8,329 nucleotides of DNA from NZWG01 sp964478995 (GCA_964478995.1 CAYZJY010000080.1:1-8329); one strand, 5' to 3'; positions 1 through 5,541 are shown, counted from the first letter of the stretch. A program made the numbers and translations. The notes: generated by a model not told the origin, from the letters alone.

Positions 1-11
1 TTATCAATCAC
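1..11 (-). CDS. secY: Possible 5' end of secY (GTG start, cut by window)
   Basis: On the minus strand the rplO stop lies in GTGATTGATAA, where GTG overlaps TGA by 4 bases. Read from GTG it gives Met-Ile-Asp and then AA, the first two bases of a Lys or Asn codon. From memory, SecY proteins commonly begin Met-Ile/Leu-Glu/Asp-Lys/Asn ahead of a Phe-rich helix, and secY follows rplO in most bacteria. Only eleven bases are visible, so this rests on gene order and a short match. A purine-rich GGTGGGA lies about 13 bases upstream, inside rplO. A start further downstream, outside the window, remains possible. Confidence 0.35.
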
Positions 12-445
12 AATTCTATTGCAGTCCCACCTGCTTTTTGAATTTTCTGTTTTGCCGTTGTACTAAATGAAGTTGCCGTATTATTTATTTTTGAATTCAA
101 CTCACCATTACCTAAAATTTTTACCGGTTTAAGAGATGAGCGAATTAAACCTTTTTCCATGAGTATTTTTGCATCTACTGCATCAAGACCTAAGGCATCT
201 ATGTTTTCAAGGTTGACAATTTGAAATTCTTTTCTAAAATTATTTGTAAAACCTCTTTTTGGTAATCTACGAGCAAGTGACATCTGCCCACCTTCAAACC
301 ATGAACGACGTTTAAAGCCTGACCTTTGCCCAGCACCCTTATCACCTCTACCAGCAGATTTACCTAAACCTGAGCCATGACCACGCCCAACGCGCTTACG
401 ATTTTTTATTGACCCTTTTGCAGGAGTTAAACTATCAAGTTTCAT
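8..445 (-). CDS. rplO: 50S ribosomal protein L15
   Basis: The protein has 145 residues, against 144 in E. coli. L15 binds 23S rRNA late in assembly and has a long basic N-terminal extension that threads into the subunit. MKLDSLTPAKGSIKNRKRVG and GRGHGSGLGKSAGRGDKGAG are the conserved opening, followed by QRSGFKRRSWFEGGQMSLAR and RLPKRGFTN. The globular C-terminal part ends ATSFSTTAKQKIQKAGGTAIEL, with the AGG turn typical of the family. The ATG overlaps the rpmD TGA in a 4-base ATGA, indicating coupled translation. The TGA stop at 8–10 may overlap a GTG start of secY. Confidence 0.98.
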   Translation of the reverse strand: MKLDSLTPAKGSIKNRKRVGRGHGSGLGKSAGRGDKGAGQRSGFKRRSWFEGGQMSLARRLPKRGFTNNFRKEFQIVNLENIDALGLDAVDAKILMEKGLIRSSLKPVKILGNGELNSKINNTATSFSTTAKQKIQKAGGTAIEL

Positions 446-633
446 AAATCCTCTACTTTAAGCAAATAAGGTATGACATTAATCATTCCTCTAATTTGAG
501 GGCTATCCACATGTTCAACAGTTTGATGCATTTTTTTTAGGCCTAATGCTGTTAGCGTGGCTTTTGCCTTTGGTTTATAGCCAATACCACTTTTAATCTG
601 TGTTATACGCACCTTTTTACCTGCTTTTGCCAT
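442..633 (-). CDS. rpmD: 50S ribosomal protein L30
   Basis: The protein has 63 residues, against 59 in E. coli. L30 is a small two-helix, three-strand protein on the 50S near 23S rRNA domain II and 5S rRNA. KVRITQIKSGIGYKPKAKAT and LTALGLKKMHQTVEHVDSPQ contain the family pattern, and IRGMINVIPYLLKVEDL is the typical ending. L30 is absent from several bacterial groups, so its presence narrows the taxonomy a little. A run of eight A on the coding strand (531–538) encodes the Lys–Lys before Met. The start overlaps the rpsE stop by one base (TAATG), and the end overlaps rplO by four (ATGA). Confidence 0.97.
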   Translation of the reverse strand: MAKAGKKVRITQIKSGIGYKPKAKATLTALGLKKMHQTVEHVDSPQIRGMINVIPYLLKVEDL

Positions 634-1136
634 TAATTAAAAACCTCGCCTATGGTTAATCCACGTTTATTTGCTATGGAAACTGCATCTTTTAATGAAA
701 CCAAGCCTTGCATAGTAGCATGAACTAAATTCATTGCATTCTTTGACCCTTGCCTTTTGGTAAGAATATTATGTACTCCTACTTGCTCCATGACTGCTCT
801 TACTGGCGCACCCGCAATTATACCAGTACCTGGTGAAGCAGGCTTTAGTAAAATTTTACTGGCACCATGCTTACCAATTATAGTATGAGGTATCGTTCCA
901 TTGATCAATGATATTCTAACAATATTTCTTTTTGCGATCTCTTTTCCTTTTTGAATCGCAGAAATCACCTCATTGGCCTTGCCTAAACCAACACCGACAT
1001 GGCCATTACCATCACCAACTACAACAAGAGCTGAAAATCTAAACCTCTTGCCACGCGAGGTGACTTTGGCCGTTCTATTTATCTTTACAACAACTTCTTC
1101 TTTTAAATCAAGTTCTGCTGGATTAATTATTCCCAA
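633..1136 (-). CDS. rpsE: 30S ribosomal protein S5 (TTG start)
   Basis: The protein has 167 residues, equal to E. coli S5. S5 lies on the back of the 30S near the mRNA entry and affects decoding fidelity and spectinomycin binding. The core SALVVVGDGNGHVGVGLGKA (residues 35–54) is the double-stranded-RNA-binding-like signature, and the C-terminal domain has KILLKPASPGTGIIAGAPVR, VMEQVGVHNILTKRQGS and NLVHATMQGL. The loop equivalent to the spectinomycin-site loop reads VTSRGKRF (25–32), where many bacteria have VVKGGRRF or similar. The start is TTG: an N-terminus of GIINPAELDLKEEVV fits the family, there is no in-frame ATG upstream after the rplR stop, and AGGAG is well spaced. The stop overlaps the rpmD ATG by one base. 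Confidence 0.96.
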   Translation of the reverse strand: MGIINPAELDLKEEVVVKINRTAKVTSRGKRFRFSALVVVGDGNGHVGVGLGKANEVISAIQKGKEIAKRNIVRISLINGTIPHTIIGKHGASKILLKPASPGTGIIAGAPVRAVMEQVGVHNILTKRQGSKNAMNLVHATMQGLVSLKDAVSIANKRGLTIGEVFN

Positions 1137-1144
1137 ATCATTTA

Positions 1145-1149
1145 CTCCT
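1145..1149 (-). promoter_or_regulatory. Shine-Dalgarno site deciding the rpsE TTG start
   Basis: AGGAG on the minus strand begins within the TAG stop of rplR (1148–1150). It lies 8 bases before the TTG at 1136 but only 3 bases before an out-of-frame ATG at 1141. The spacing selects the TTG. Confidence 0.7.
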
Positions 1150-1519
1150 ATAATTCTAAACCATTTTCGCGAGCAGATTCAGCAAATGCTTTTACCCTTC
1201 CATGGTAAGGCGAACCATTACGATCCAAAACCACTGGCCCTATTTTTGCTTTTTTTGCTTTTTCTGCCAATGCAAGACCAACCGCTTTACTAATTTCAGT
1301 TTTATTTTTTAATTTTTTTATTTTGGCTTGTAAATCTTTATCTCTAGAAGAGGCAGATACTAATGTATTACCATTAAAATCATCAATAACCTGCGCTTCA
1401 ATATGCTTTAGGCTGCGATATACAACAAGCCTAGGACGAACTGCATGGAATCTCGAGGTCCTTTTGCTTCTATTACGTCTTCTTTCTTCTCTTCGTATTA
1501 CTGAACGATGATGAGCCAT
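1148..1519 (-). CDS. rplR: 50S ribosomal protein L18
   Basis: The protein has 123 residues, within the usual range (about 117–122). L18 binds 5S rRNA together with L5 and completes the central protuberance. The strongly basic N-terminus (HHRSVIRREERRRNRSKR) precedes the conserved RPRLVVYRSLKHIEAQVIDD. KAVGLALAEKAKKAKIGPVV and LDRNGSPYHGRVKAFAESAR are the family's C-terminal landmarks. A Lys-rich insert-like stretch (QAKIKKLKNKTEI, about residues 64–76) sits in a region that varies in length among bacteria. The ATG lies 2 bases after the rplF stop. The TAG stop overlaps the AGGAG used by rpsE. Confidence 0.97.
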   Translation of the reverse strand: MAHHRSVIRREERRRNRSKRTSRFHAVRPRLVVYRSLKHIEAQVIDDFNGNTLVSASSRDKDLQAKIKKLKNKTEISKAVGLALAEKAKKAKIGPVVLDRNGSPYHGRVKAFAESARENGLEL

Positions 1520-1521
1520 AT

Positions 1522-2061
1522 CTATTTTGCACCCACTGTTTTACCTTGCTTAGAACGAACATATTCATCTTTATAACGAATACCTTTACCCTTATAAGGC
1601 TCAGGTGGTCTGAAAGATCTTATTTTTGCAGTTACTGCGCCAACCAATTGTTTATCTATTCCCTCGACCTTCACTTCCGTTCTGTTTGCAGTAATTGTAA
1701 TTCCATCGGGCATATCAAAATAAATATCATGAGAATATCCAAGTTGCAATTGCAACCTCTTACCTTGGACTTGCGCTTGATATCCCACACCAATAATCTC
1801 TAATTCCTTTACAAACCCTTCTGAAACACCAATGACCATATTATTTATGATTTGTCGAGTGGTACCATGTAAGGATCTTTGTTCACGATTATCAGCATTA
1901 CGCTTGACCGTAACTACACCCTCAGACTCTACAACCGTCATATCTTTATGAGTATTAAACTCCATATTTCCCTTTTTCCCATTTACCTTCACAAGATTGT
2001 CTTCAAAAGAAATACTTACACCTTCAGGCAATGAAATAGGATTTTGACCAATTCTTGACAT
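1522..2061 (-). CDS. rplF: 50S ribosomal protein L6
   Basis: The protein has 179 residues, the standard length (177 in E. coli). L6 has two similar α/β domains and lies near the sarcin–ricin loop and the factor-binding site. MSRIGQNPISLPEGV is the typical opening. The first domain runs to about residue 80, and the second carries LEIIGVGYQAQVQGKRLQLQ and GYSHDI. The C-terminal signature RPPEPYKGKGIRYKDEYVR (151–169) is nearly invariant and contacts 23S rRNA. The gene starts 5 bases after rpsH and stops 2 bases before rplR. Nothing is missing or unusual. Confidence 0.98.
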   Translation of the reverse strand: MSRIGQNPISLPEGVSISFEDNLVKVNGKKGNMEFNTHKDMTVVESEGVVTVKRNADNREQRSLHGTTRQIINNMVIGVSEGFVKELEIIGVGYQAQVQGKRLQLQLGYSHDIYFDMPDGITITANRTEVKVEGIDKQLVGAVTAKIRSFRPPEPYKGKGIRYKDEYVRSKQGKTVGAK

Positions 2062-2066
2062 GATTA

Positions 2067-2468
2067 CTAAAATACCTCACAAATTATTTCTCCACCCACA
2101 CCAAGTTGCTTAGCCTTTTTATTGGATAAAACACCTTTGGAAGTAGAAAGAATGGATATACCAAGCCCATCAAGAACACGCGGTGCTTTACCAGCACCAA
2201 CATAAACTCGAAGACCAGGTTTACTTATACGCTTTATATTTTCTATGACTGGTTTGCCACTATAGTCATATTTCAAAAATACCCTTATATCTTCTTTATT
2301 GCCTTCACCGGCGATAAAAAAGAAATCCTTAATGAACTTTTCCTCCTTAAGCACCAAGGCAATACGTTTCTTTAGAGAACTACTGGGCACATCAACCCAA
2401 CGTTTTTTTGCAGACAATCCATTACGGATACGTGTTAGAAAATCTGATATTGGATCTGACATTGACAT
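2067..2468 (-). CDS. rpsH: 30S ribosomal protein S8
   Basis: The protein has 133 residues, against 130 in E. coli. S8 is a primary 16S rRNA binder in the platform and in E. coli represses the spc operon by binding its own mRNA. The N-terminal domain has MSMSDPISDFLTRIRNG, and the C-terminal RNA-binding domain has RISKPGLRVYVG, GLGISILSTSKGVLSNKKAK (STSKG at 108–112) and LGVGGEIICEVF. The S-T-S-K-G motif that contacts rRNA is intact. Met1 is favoured as the start because AGGAG lies 7 bases ahead; Met3 is also in frame. Ten bases separate it from rpsN and five from rplF. Confidence 0.98.
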   Translation of the reverse strand: MSMSDPISDFLTRIRNGLSAKKRWVDVPSSSLKKRIALVLKEEKFIKDFFFIAGEGNKEDIRVFLKYDYSGKPVIENIKRISKPGLRVYVGAGKAPRVLDGLGISILSTSKGVLSNKKAKQLGVGGEIICEVF

Positions 2469-2475
2469 AATATTT

Positions 2476-2480
2476 CTCCT
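2476..2480 (-). promoter_or_regulatory. Shine-Dalgarno site for rpsH overlapping the rpsN stop codon
   Basis: AGGAG on the minus strand begins inside the TAG stop of rpsN (2479–2481) and lies 7 bases before the rpsH ATG at 2468. The overlap would let a terminating ribosome sit directly on the next initiation site. The position favours the first Met of S8 over the in-frame Met two codons later. Confidence 0.65.
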
Positions 2481-2664
2481 ACCAACTGGCTTTTGTGATG
2501 CCGGGTATTTCTCCTTTTAGTGCCATTTCTCTGAAACATATCCTACATAAACCAAAGCGCCTTAGGTAAGCATGCGGACGTCCACATTTGAAACAACGTT
2601 TTTTCTCTCTTGTTGAGAATTTTACTTTTCGTTTTGATTTTTGAATTTGTGATTTTTTGGCCAT
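2479..2664 (-). CDS. rpsN: 30S ribosomal protein S14, zinc-binding type
   Basis: The protein has 61 residues, the length of the short zinc-dependent class; the zinc-free class has about 90–100. S14 lies in the 30S head near S3, S10 and S19. Cys24, Cys27, Cys40 and Cys43 form CX2C–X12–CX2C, the zinc ribbon. The segment CGRPHAYLRRFGLCRICFRE and the tail IPGITKASW are diagnostic. All four ligands are present, so zinc binding is expected. Some bacteria keep a zinc-free paralogue elsewhere for zinc starvation; this window cannot show whether that holds here. The start overlaps the rplE stop by one base, and the TAG stop forms part of the Shine-Dalgarno of rpsH. Confidence 0.98.
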   Translation of the reverse strand: MAKKSQIQKSKRKVKFSTREKKRCFKCGRPHAYLRRFGLCRICFREMALKGEIPGITKASW

Positions 2665-3299
2665 TAAGCTGCCTCTTCAATATCTTGTTTTGCTGGTTTC
2701 TCTCTTAACGGGAGTCCAAACATCTTAAGAAGTTCATATGCTTCATCATCTGTTTTTGCTGATGTTGTTATTGTAATGTTCATACCACGAATTGATTGAA
2801 TTTTATCATAATCAATTTCAGTAAAAATAATTTGTTCTTTAACACCAAAATTATAGTTTCCTCTACCATCGAATGACTTAAACGACAATCCACGAAAATC
2901 TCTTGTCCTTGGCAAGGCTATTGAAATCAATCTTTCTAAGAATTCATACATTCGATCTTGTCTTAAAGTGACCTTACAACCGACTGGCCATCCTTGCCTA
3001 ATTTTGAAATTGGAGATATCTTTCTTTGCTTTTGTAATAATCGGTTTCTGTCCCGAAATAAGTGTCAATTCATCAACTGCACTTTCCAACCCTTTAGAAT
3101 TATTTTTTGCATCTCCTAAACCCATGTTTAGGGAAATGCTACTTATTTTTGGTACTTCCATAATATTGGAATATTCAAATATCTTTTTCATACCGACTAT
3201 GATTTCTTTATTATACAATCTTTTAAGGTTGGGCAAGTAAGTCATTTGAGGTTTACTACTTTTCTTAGACGATTTCTTTGTTACTTTTTTCTCAGCCAT
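2664..3299 (-). CDS. rplE: 50S ribosomal protein L5 with basic N-terminal extension
   Basis: The protein has 211 residues, against about 179 in the typical family member. L5 binds 5S rRNA in the central protuberance and contacts S13 and the P-site tRNA. The core is clear: YNKEIIVGMKKIFEY, VPKISSISLNMGLGDAKNN, LTLISGQKPIITKAKKDISN, FKIRQGWPVGCKVTLR, and GVKEQIIFTEIDYDKIQSIR followed by GMNITITT. The extra length is an N-terminal Lys/Ser-rich segment (residues 1–18) plus a C-terminal tail after FGLPLRE (KPAKQDIEEAA). An alternative ATG at 3243–3245 (Met19) would remove the basic segment but leave a 56-base gap after rplX, far larger than any other in the cluster. Neither start has a good Shine-Dalgarno, so the long form is preferred on spacing alone. 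The stop overlaps the rpsN ATG by one base. Confidence 0.95.
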   Translation of the reverse strand: MAEKKVTKKSSKKSSKPQMTYLPNLKRLYNKEIIVGMKKIFEYSNIMEVPKISSISLNMGLGDAKNNSKGLESAVDELTLISGQKPIITKAKKDISNFKIRQGWPVGCKVTLRQDRMYEFLERLISIALPRTRDFRGLSFKSFDGRGNYNFGVKEQIIFTEIDYDKIQSIRGMNITITTSAKTDDEAYELLKMFGLPLREKPAKQDIEEAA

Positions 3300-3301
3300 G
3301 T

Positions 3302-3610
3302 TTAAGATTCAATTTCTTCTTTTGTTTTTATTGATATTCTCACCTTTGAACCATCATCTAATTTTTTATATCCTATTTTTGTGGCTTGTCCATTATGAAC
3401 CACCATAACATTGGATATATGTAAAGGTGCCTCTCTTTCCACAAAACCACCTGATGGATTCTCCTGAGAAGGACGAGTAGCGCGTTTACGAAAATTCACC
3501 CCTTCTACAATTACACAATTCTTATGTGGAAAAACGTTTAAAATTTTTCCTTCCATATCCTTATGGTTCCCACTGATAACTTTTACCAACATTCCTTTTT
3601 TCACATGCAT
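3302..3610 (-). CDS. rplX: 50S ribosomal protein L24
   Basis: The protein has 102 residues, as expected (about 100–105). L24 is an assembly initiator that binds the 5' part of 23S rRNA and lies near the tunnel exit. MHVKKGMLVKVISGNHKDME carries the KOW motif, and GKILNVFPHKNCVIVEGVNF continues the SH3-like barrel. RATRPSQENPSGGFVEREAP and LHISNVMVV are the conserved second-half motifs. The ATG lies 1 base after the rplN TGA with a strong GGAGG ahead. A second in-frame Met at residue 7 would remove the first KOW strand, so it is less likely. Confidence 0.97.
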   Translation of the reverse strand: MHVKKGMLVKVISGNHKDMEGKILNVFPHKNCVIVEGVNFRKRATRPSQENPSGGFVEREAPLHISNVMVVHNGQATKIGYKKLDDGSKVRISIKTKEEIES

Positions 3611-3611
3611 G

Positions 3612-3980
3612 TCAAATGACCTCCGGAGCCATGGATACTATTCTCATAAATCCACTATCGCGTAGTTCACGAGCAACCGGACCAAAAATCCGTGTTCCTC
3701 TTGGCTCGCCAGCGCTATTTAATAGTACTGCAGCATTCTCATCAAAACGTATTCTACTTCCATCTTTACGATTAACCTCTTTTCTAGTACGCACAACAAC
3801 AGCACGATGTACTTCTCCCTTTTTTACCATTCCACCAGGTAAGGCTTTCTTTACAGTAATAACAATTTGATCACCAATACTTGCATATTTCCTTCTTGAG
3901 CCACCCAATACTTTAAAGCATAATATTTCTTTTGCTCCTGTATTGTCTGCTACCTTCAATCTTGTTTCCTGCTGAATCAC
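3612..3980 (-). CDS. rplN: 50S ribosomal protein L14 (GTG start)
   Basis: The protein has 122 residues, exactly the common length for bacterial L14. L14 sits at the subunit interface, touches 16S rRNA in an intersubunit bridge, and in many bacteria is the target of the silencing factor RsfS. The N-terminus MIQQETRLKVADNTGAKE is near invariant, which fixes the GTG as the start. Residues 26–40 (GGSRRKYASIGDQIV) and 90–103 (AGEPRGTRIFGPVA) are the family signatures, and the C-terminus RIVSMAPEVI is standard. The gene lies 5 bases after rpsQ, so the spc half has no separate promoter region here. Its 3' end carries the strong binding site for rplX. Confidence 0.98.
   Translation of the reverse strand: MIQQETRLKVADNTGAKEILCFKVLGGSRRKYASIGDQIVITVKKALPGGMVKKGEVHRAVVVRTRKEVNRKDGSRIRFDENAAVLLNSAGEPRGTRIFGPVARELRDSGFMRIVSMAPEVI
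3620..3624 (-). promoter_or_regulatory. Strong Shine-Dalgarno site for rplX
   Basis: GGAGG on the minus strand, within the last codons of rplN, lies 9 bases before the rplX ATG. It is the best anti-Shine-Dalgarno match I found in the window. Confidence 0.75.
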
Positions 3981-3985
3981 TTCAA

Positions 3986-4252
3986 TTACCCTAATTTCAC
4001 TGCTTCACGAATGATTTGACTGACTTGCCAACGCTTATTCTTACTCATTGGTTTAATCGATGAAATTTTTACAATATCACCTTCATTGGGATTAACAGAA
4101 CTAACATGGGCAAGATAATTTTTGTAACGCTTAACCCGTTTATGATAGACGGGGTGCGGAATCTCTCTCACAACCCTTACATTAACAGTTTTATCCATTT
4201 TAGTACTTATCACTTCTCCAACAAGTGATTGTCTTTTCCTTTCAACATTCAC
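3986..4252 (-). CDS. rpsQ: 30S ribosomal protein S17 (GTG start)
   Basis: The protein has 88 residues, matching the family (about 84–90). S17 is an OB-fold primary binder of 16S rRNA in the lower body of the 30S subunit. RKRQSLVGEVISTKMDKTVN is the conserved first strand pair, followed by HPVYHKRVKRYKNYLAHV and the strand NEGDIVKISSIKPMSKNKRW. The start is GTG, six bases after the rpmC TGA. An ATG four bases further on is out of frame and opens only a 12-codon reading frame, so it is not the start. The next gene, rplN, begins only 5 bases after the TAA stop; in E. coli this is the boundary between the S10 and spc operons. Confidence 0.96.
   Translation of the reverse strand: MNVERKRQSLVGEVISTKMDKTVNVRVVREIPHPVYHKRVKRYKNYLAHVSSVNPNEGDIVKISSIKPMSKNKRWQVSQIIREAVKLG
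3989..3994 (-). promoter_or_regulatory. Ribosome binding site for rplN (GTG start)
   Basis: On the minus strand TTAGGG in the last codons of rpsQ sits 8 bases before the GTG start of rplN. The match is moderate (AGG core), but the spacing is near optimal. Confidence 0.5.
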
Positions 4253-4258
4253 AGTTTA

Positions 4259-4468
4259 TCAGCCTTCTTGTTTTCTTATTCCAAGTTTAAATTCATTTAA
4301 GACGGTTTTTATTTGAGCAATTTCTTTTCTTGTACTTGATATCAAAGTAGCATCCTCTAATTGTTGAAGCGCTTGTTGAAATCTAAGGTTTTGCAAAGCC
4401 TCAAGATTCTCATCTAATTTTGTTTCCAATTCTAATTTATTCATTTCTCTTAGTTGAGTTGATTTCAT
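4259..4468 (-). CDS. rpmC: 50S ribosomal protein L29
   Basis: The protein has 69 residues, in the usual range of 60–70. L29 is a small all-helical protein near the exit tunnel beside L23, where it helps form the platform for nascent-chain factors. MKSTQLREMNKLELETKLDE is the first helix, and LQNLRFQQALQQLEDATLIS followed by RKEIAQIKTVLNE is the conserved second half; the NLRFQ and R-KEIAQIKT pieces are diagnostic. The ATG overlaps the rplP stop by one base (TAATG). The 3' end of the gene contains the probable ribosome binding site of rpsQ. Confidence 0.96.
   Translation of the reverse strand: MKSTQLREMNKLELETKLDENLEALQNLRFQQALQQLEDATLISSTRKEIAQIKTVLNEFKLGIRKQEG
4263..4269 (-). promoter_or_regulatory. 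Ribosome binding site for rpsQ (GTG start)
   Basis: On the minus strand AAGAAGG lies inside the last codons of rpmC, 10 bases ahead of the GTG start of rpsQ. It supports that GTG over a nearby out-of-frame ATG at 4246–4248, which would be 14 bases away. Confidence 0.55.
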
Positions 4469-4881
4469 TAGAAACTTCTCCTCTCTACAACCTTGGTTTT
4501 CATTGGAAGTTTATGCCCTGCATCTCTAAATGCTTGATCTGCTTCTTCCCTAGATACACCATCTATCTCAAATAATACTCTTCCTGGCTTTACAACGGCG
4601 ACCCAATGATCTAGAGCTCCCTTACCCTTACCCATTCTTGTTTCTGCTGGACGGGCAGTGATAGGCTTGTCTGGAAATACCCTAATCCACATTTTACCAA
4701 TCTTTCTTACAACTCTAGAAATAACGATTCTTGAAGCCTCAATTTGGCGAGCAGTGATCCAACCAGGTTCAACAGCTTTTAGTCCAAAAGTACCAAAGGC
4801 TACATGGTTACCCCTCATTGCCATTCCACGTCTATTTCCGCGGTGAACTCTTCTAAATTTTACTTTCTTTGGTTCTAACAT
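4468..4881 (-). CDS. rplP: 50S ribosomal protein L16
   Basis: The protein has 137 residues, the normal length (136 in E. coli). L16 helps position aminoacyl-tRNA near the peptidyl transferase centre and is added late in 50S assembly. The N-terminus MLEPKKVKFRRVHRGNRRG is typical, as are EPGWITARQIEASRIVISR and KMWIRVFPDKPITARPAETRMGKGKG. Arg82 in the ETRMGKGKG block aligns with the E. coli Arg81 that is hydroxylated by the oxygenase YcfD; whether that modification occurs here cannot be told from this window. The ATG lies 12 bases after the rpsC stop, and the TAA stop shares a base with the rpmC start. Confidence 0.98.
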   Translation of the reverse strand: MLEPKKVKFRRVHRGNRRGMAMRGNHVAFGTFGLKAVEPGWITARQIEASRIVISRVVRKIGKMWIRVFPDKPITARPAETRMGKGKGALDHWVAVVKPGRVLFEIDGVSREEADQAFRDAGHKLPMKTKVVERRSF

Positions 4882-4893
4882 TTTTTAATCTTA

Positions 4894-5529
4894 TTACTTC
4901 CTTGAAAACTGTCCATTACAGATCCATACCTTTATTCCAATTACACCATATTGAGTTTGAGCCTCAGTAAGCGCATAATCAATATCTGCTCTAAGTGTAT
5001 GCAAAGGCACACTTCCATCTGAAAATTTTTCACTCCTAGCAATTTCAACACCACCTAATCTACCTGCAACGTTTATTCTAATACCCTCTGCACCCATTCT
5101 CATTGTTGATTGAATTGTTTTATTAACAACCCTTCTATATGAAATTTTCTTTTTTAATTGATGTGCAATATTTGAGCCCACTAGCGCAGCATCAAGTTCT
5201 GGACGTTTTACTTCAGATATATTTATCTGAGCATCTTTATTACCAGTTAACTGCCGTAATTCTTTTTTCAATCTATTAACTTCTTCTCCGCCTCTACCAA
5301 TAACAATTCCTGGCCTAGCCGTAAAAATAGTAACAGTAACTTTTTTTGAAGATCTCGCTATTTCAACCTTTGATATGCCAGCATTTGGAAGACGATGTGA
5401 AATATACTTTCTCACCTTAACATCTTCAGCTAAATCATTTGAAAAATTATTTTTCCGGGCAAACCAATTTGATCGCCATTTTTTATTGACACTCAAACGA
5501 TAGCCAACTGGATGTGTTTTTTGACCCAA
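4894..5529 (-). CDS. rpsC: 30S ribosomal protein S3 (TTG start)
   Basis: The protein has 211 residues; E. coli S3 has 233, so the C-terminus is on the short side, ending KVWICNGQFSRK. S3 lies at the mRNA entry channel and, with S4 and S5, unwinds structured mRNA. The start is TTG, fixed by the near-invariant N-terminus MGQKTHPVGYRL. The KH domain carries GIVIGRGGEEVN, with the GRGG loop at residues 78–81. The helicase region reads SYRRVVNKTIQSTMRMGAEG: the paired Arg are present, while the position aligning with E. coli Lys135 is Asn with Lys next to it. The C-terminal domain has VAGRLGGVEIARSE and LRADIDYALTEAQTQYGVIG. Twelve bases separate it from rplV and twelve from rplP, the widest gaps in the cluster. 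Confidence 0.97.
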   Translation of the reverse strand: MGQKTHPVGYRLSVNKKWRSNWFARKNNFSNDLAEDVKVRKYISHRLPNAGISKVEIARSSKKVTVTIFTARPGIVIGRGGEEVNRLKKELRQLTGNKDAQINISEVKRPELDAALVGSNIAHQLKKKISYRRVVNKTIQSTMRMGAEGIRINVAGRLGGVEIARSEKFSDGSVPLHTLRADIDYALTEAQTQYGVIGIKVWICNGQFSRK

Positions 5530-5534
5530 AATAT

Positions 5535-5541
5535 CCCCTTT
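5535..5541 (-). promoter_or_regulatory. Ribosome binding site for rpsC (TTG start)
   Basis: On the minus strand AAAGGGG follows directly after the rplV TAA stop and lies 5 bases before the TTG of rpsC. It matches the anti-Shine-Dalgarno with one mismatch (G for A after AAGG). The spacing is short but workable, and it supports the TTG as the real start. Confidence 0.6.

Noticed and set aside
973..1293. Plus-strand open frame of 106 codons opposite rpsE and rplR
   Set aside because: It is antisense to two certain genes; its hydrophobic run (LALFLLFLLFLP) is the complement of Lys/Ala-rich codons in L18, and no domain is recognisable.
3270..3330. Possible S8-binding operator near the rplX/rplE junction
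   Set aside because: E. coli has one here, but the sequence is mostly A-rich on the coding strand and I found no convincing stem with the expected internal-loop pattern.
5530..5541. Possible promoter or terminator in the 12-base gaps flanking rpsC
   Set aside because: The gaps are too short; the rplV–rpsC gap is explained by a ribosome binding site, and no inverted repeat with a T-run is present.
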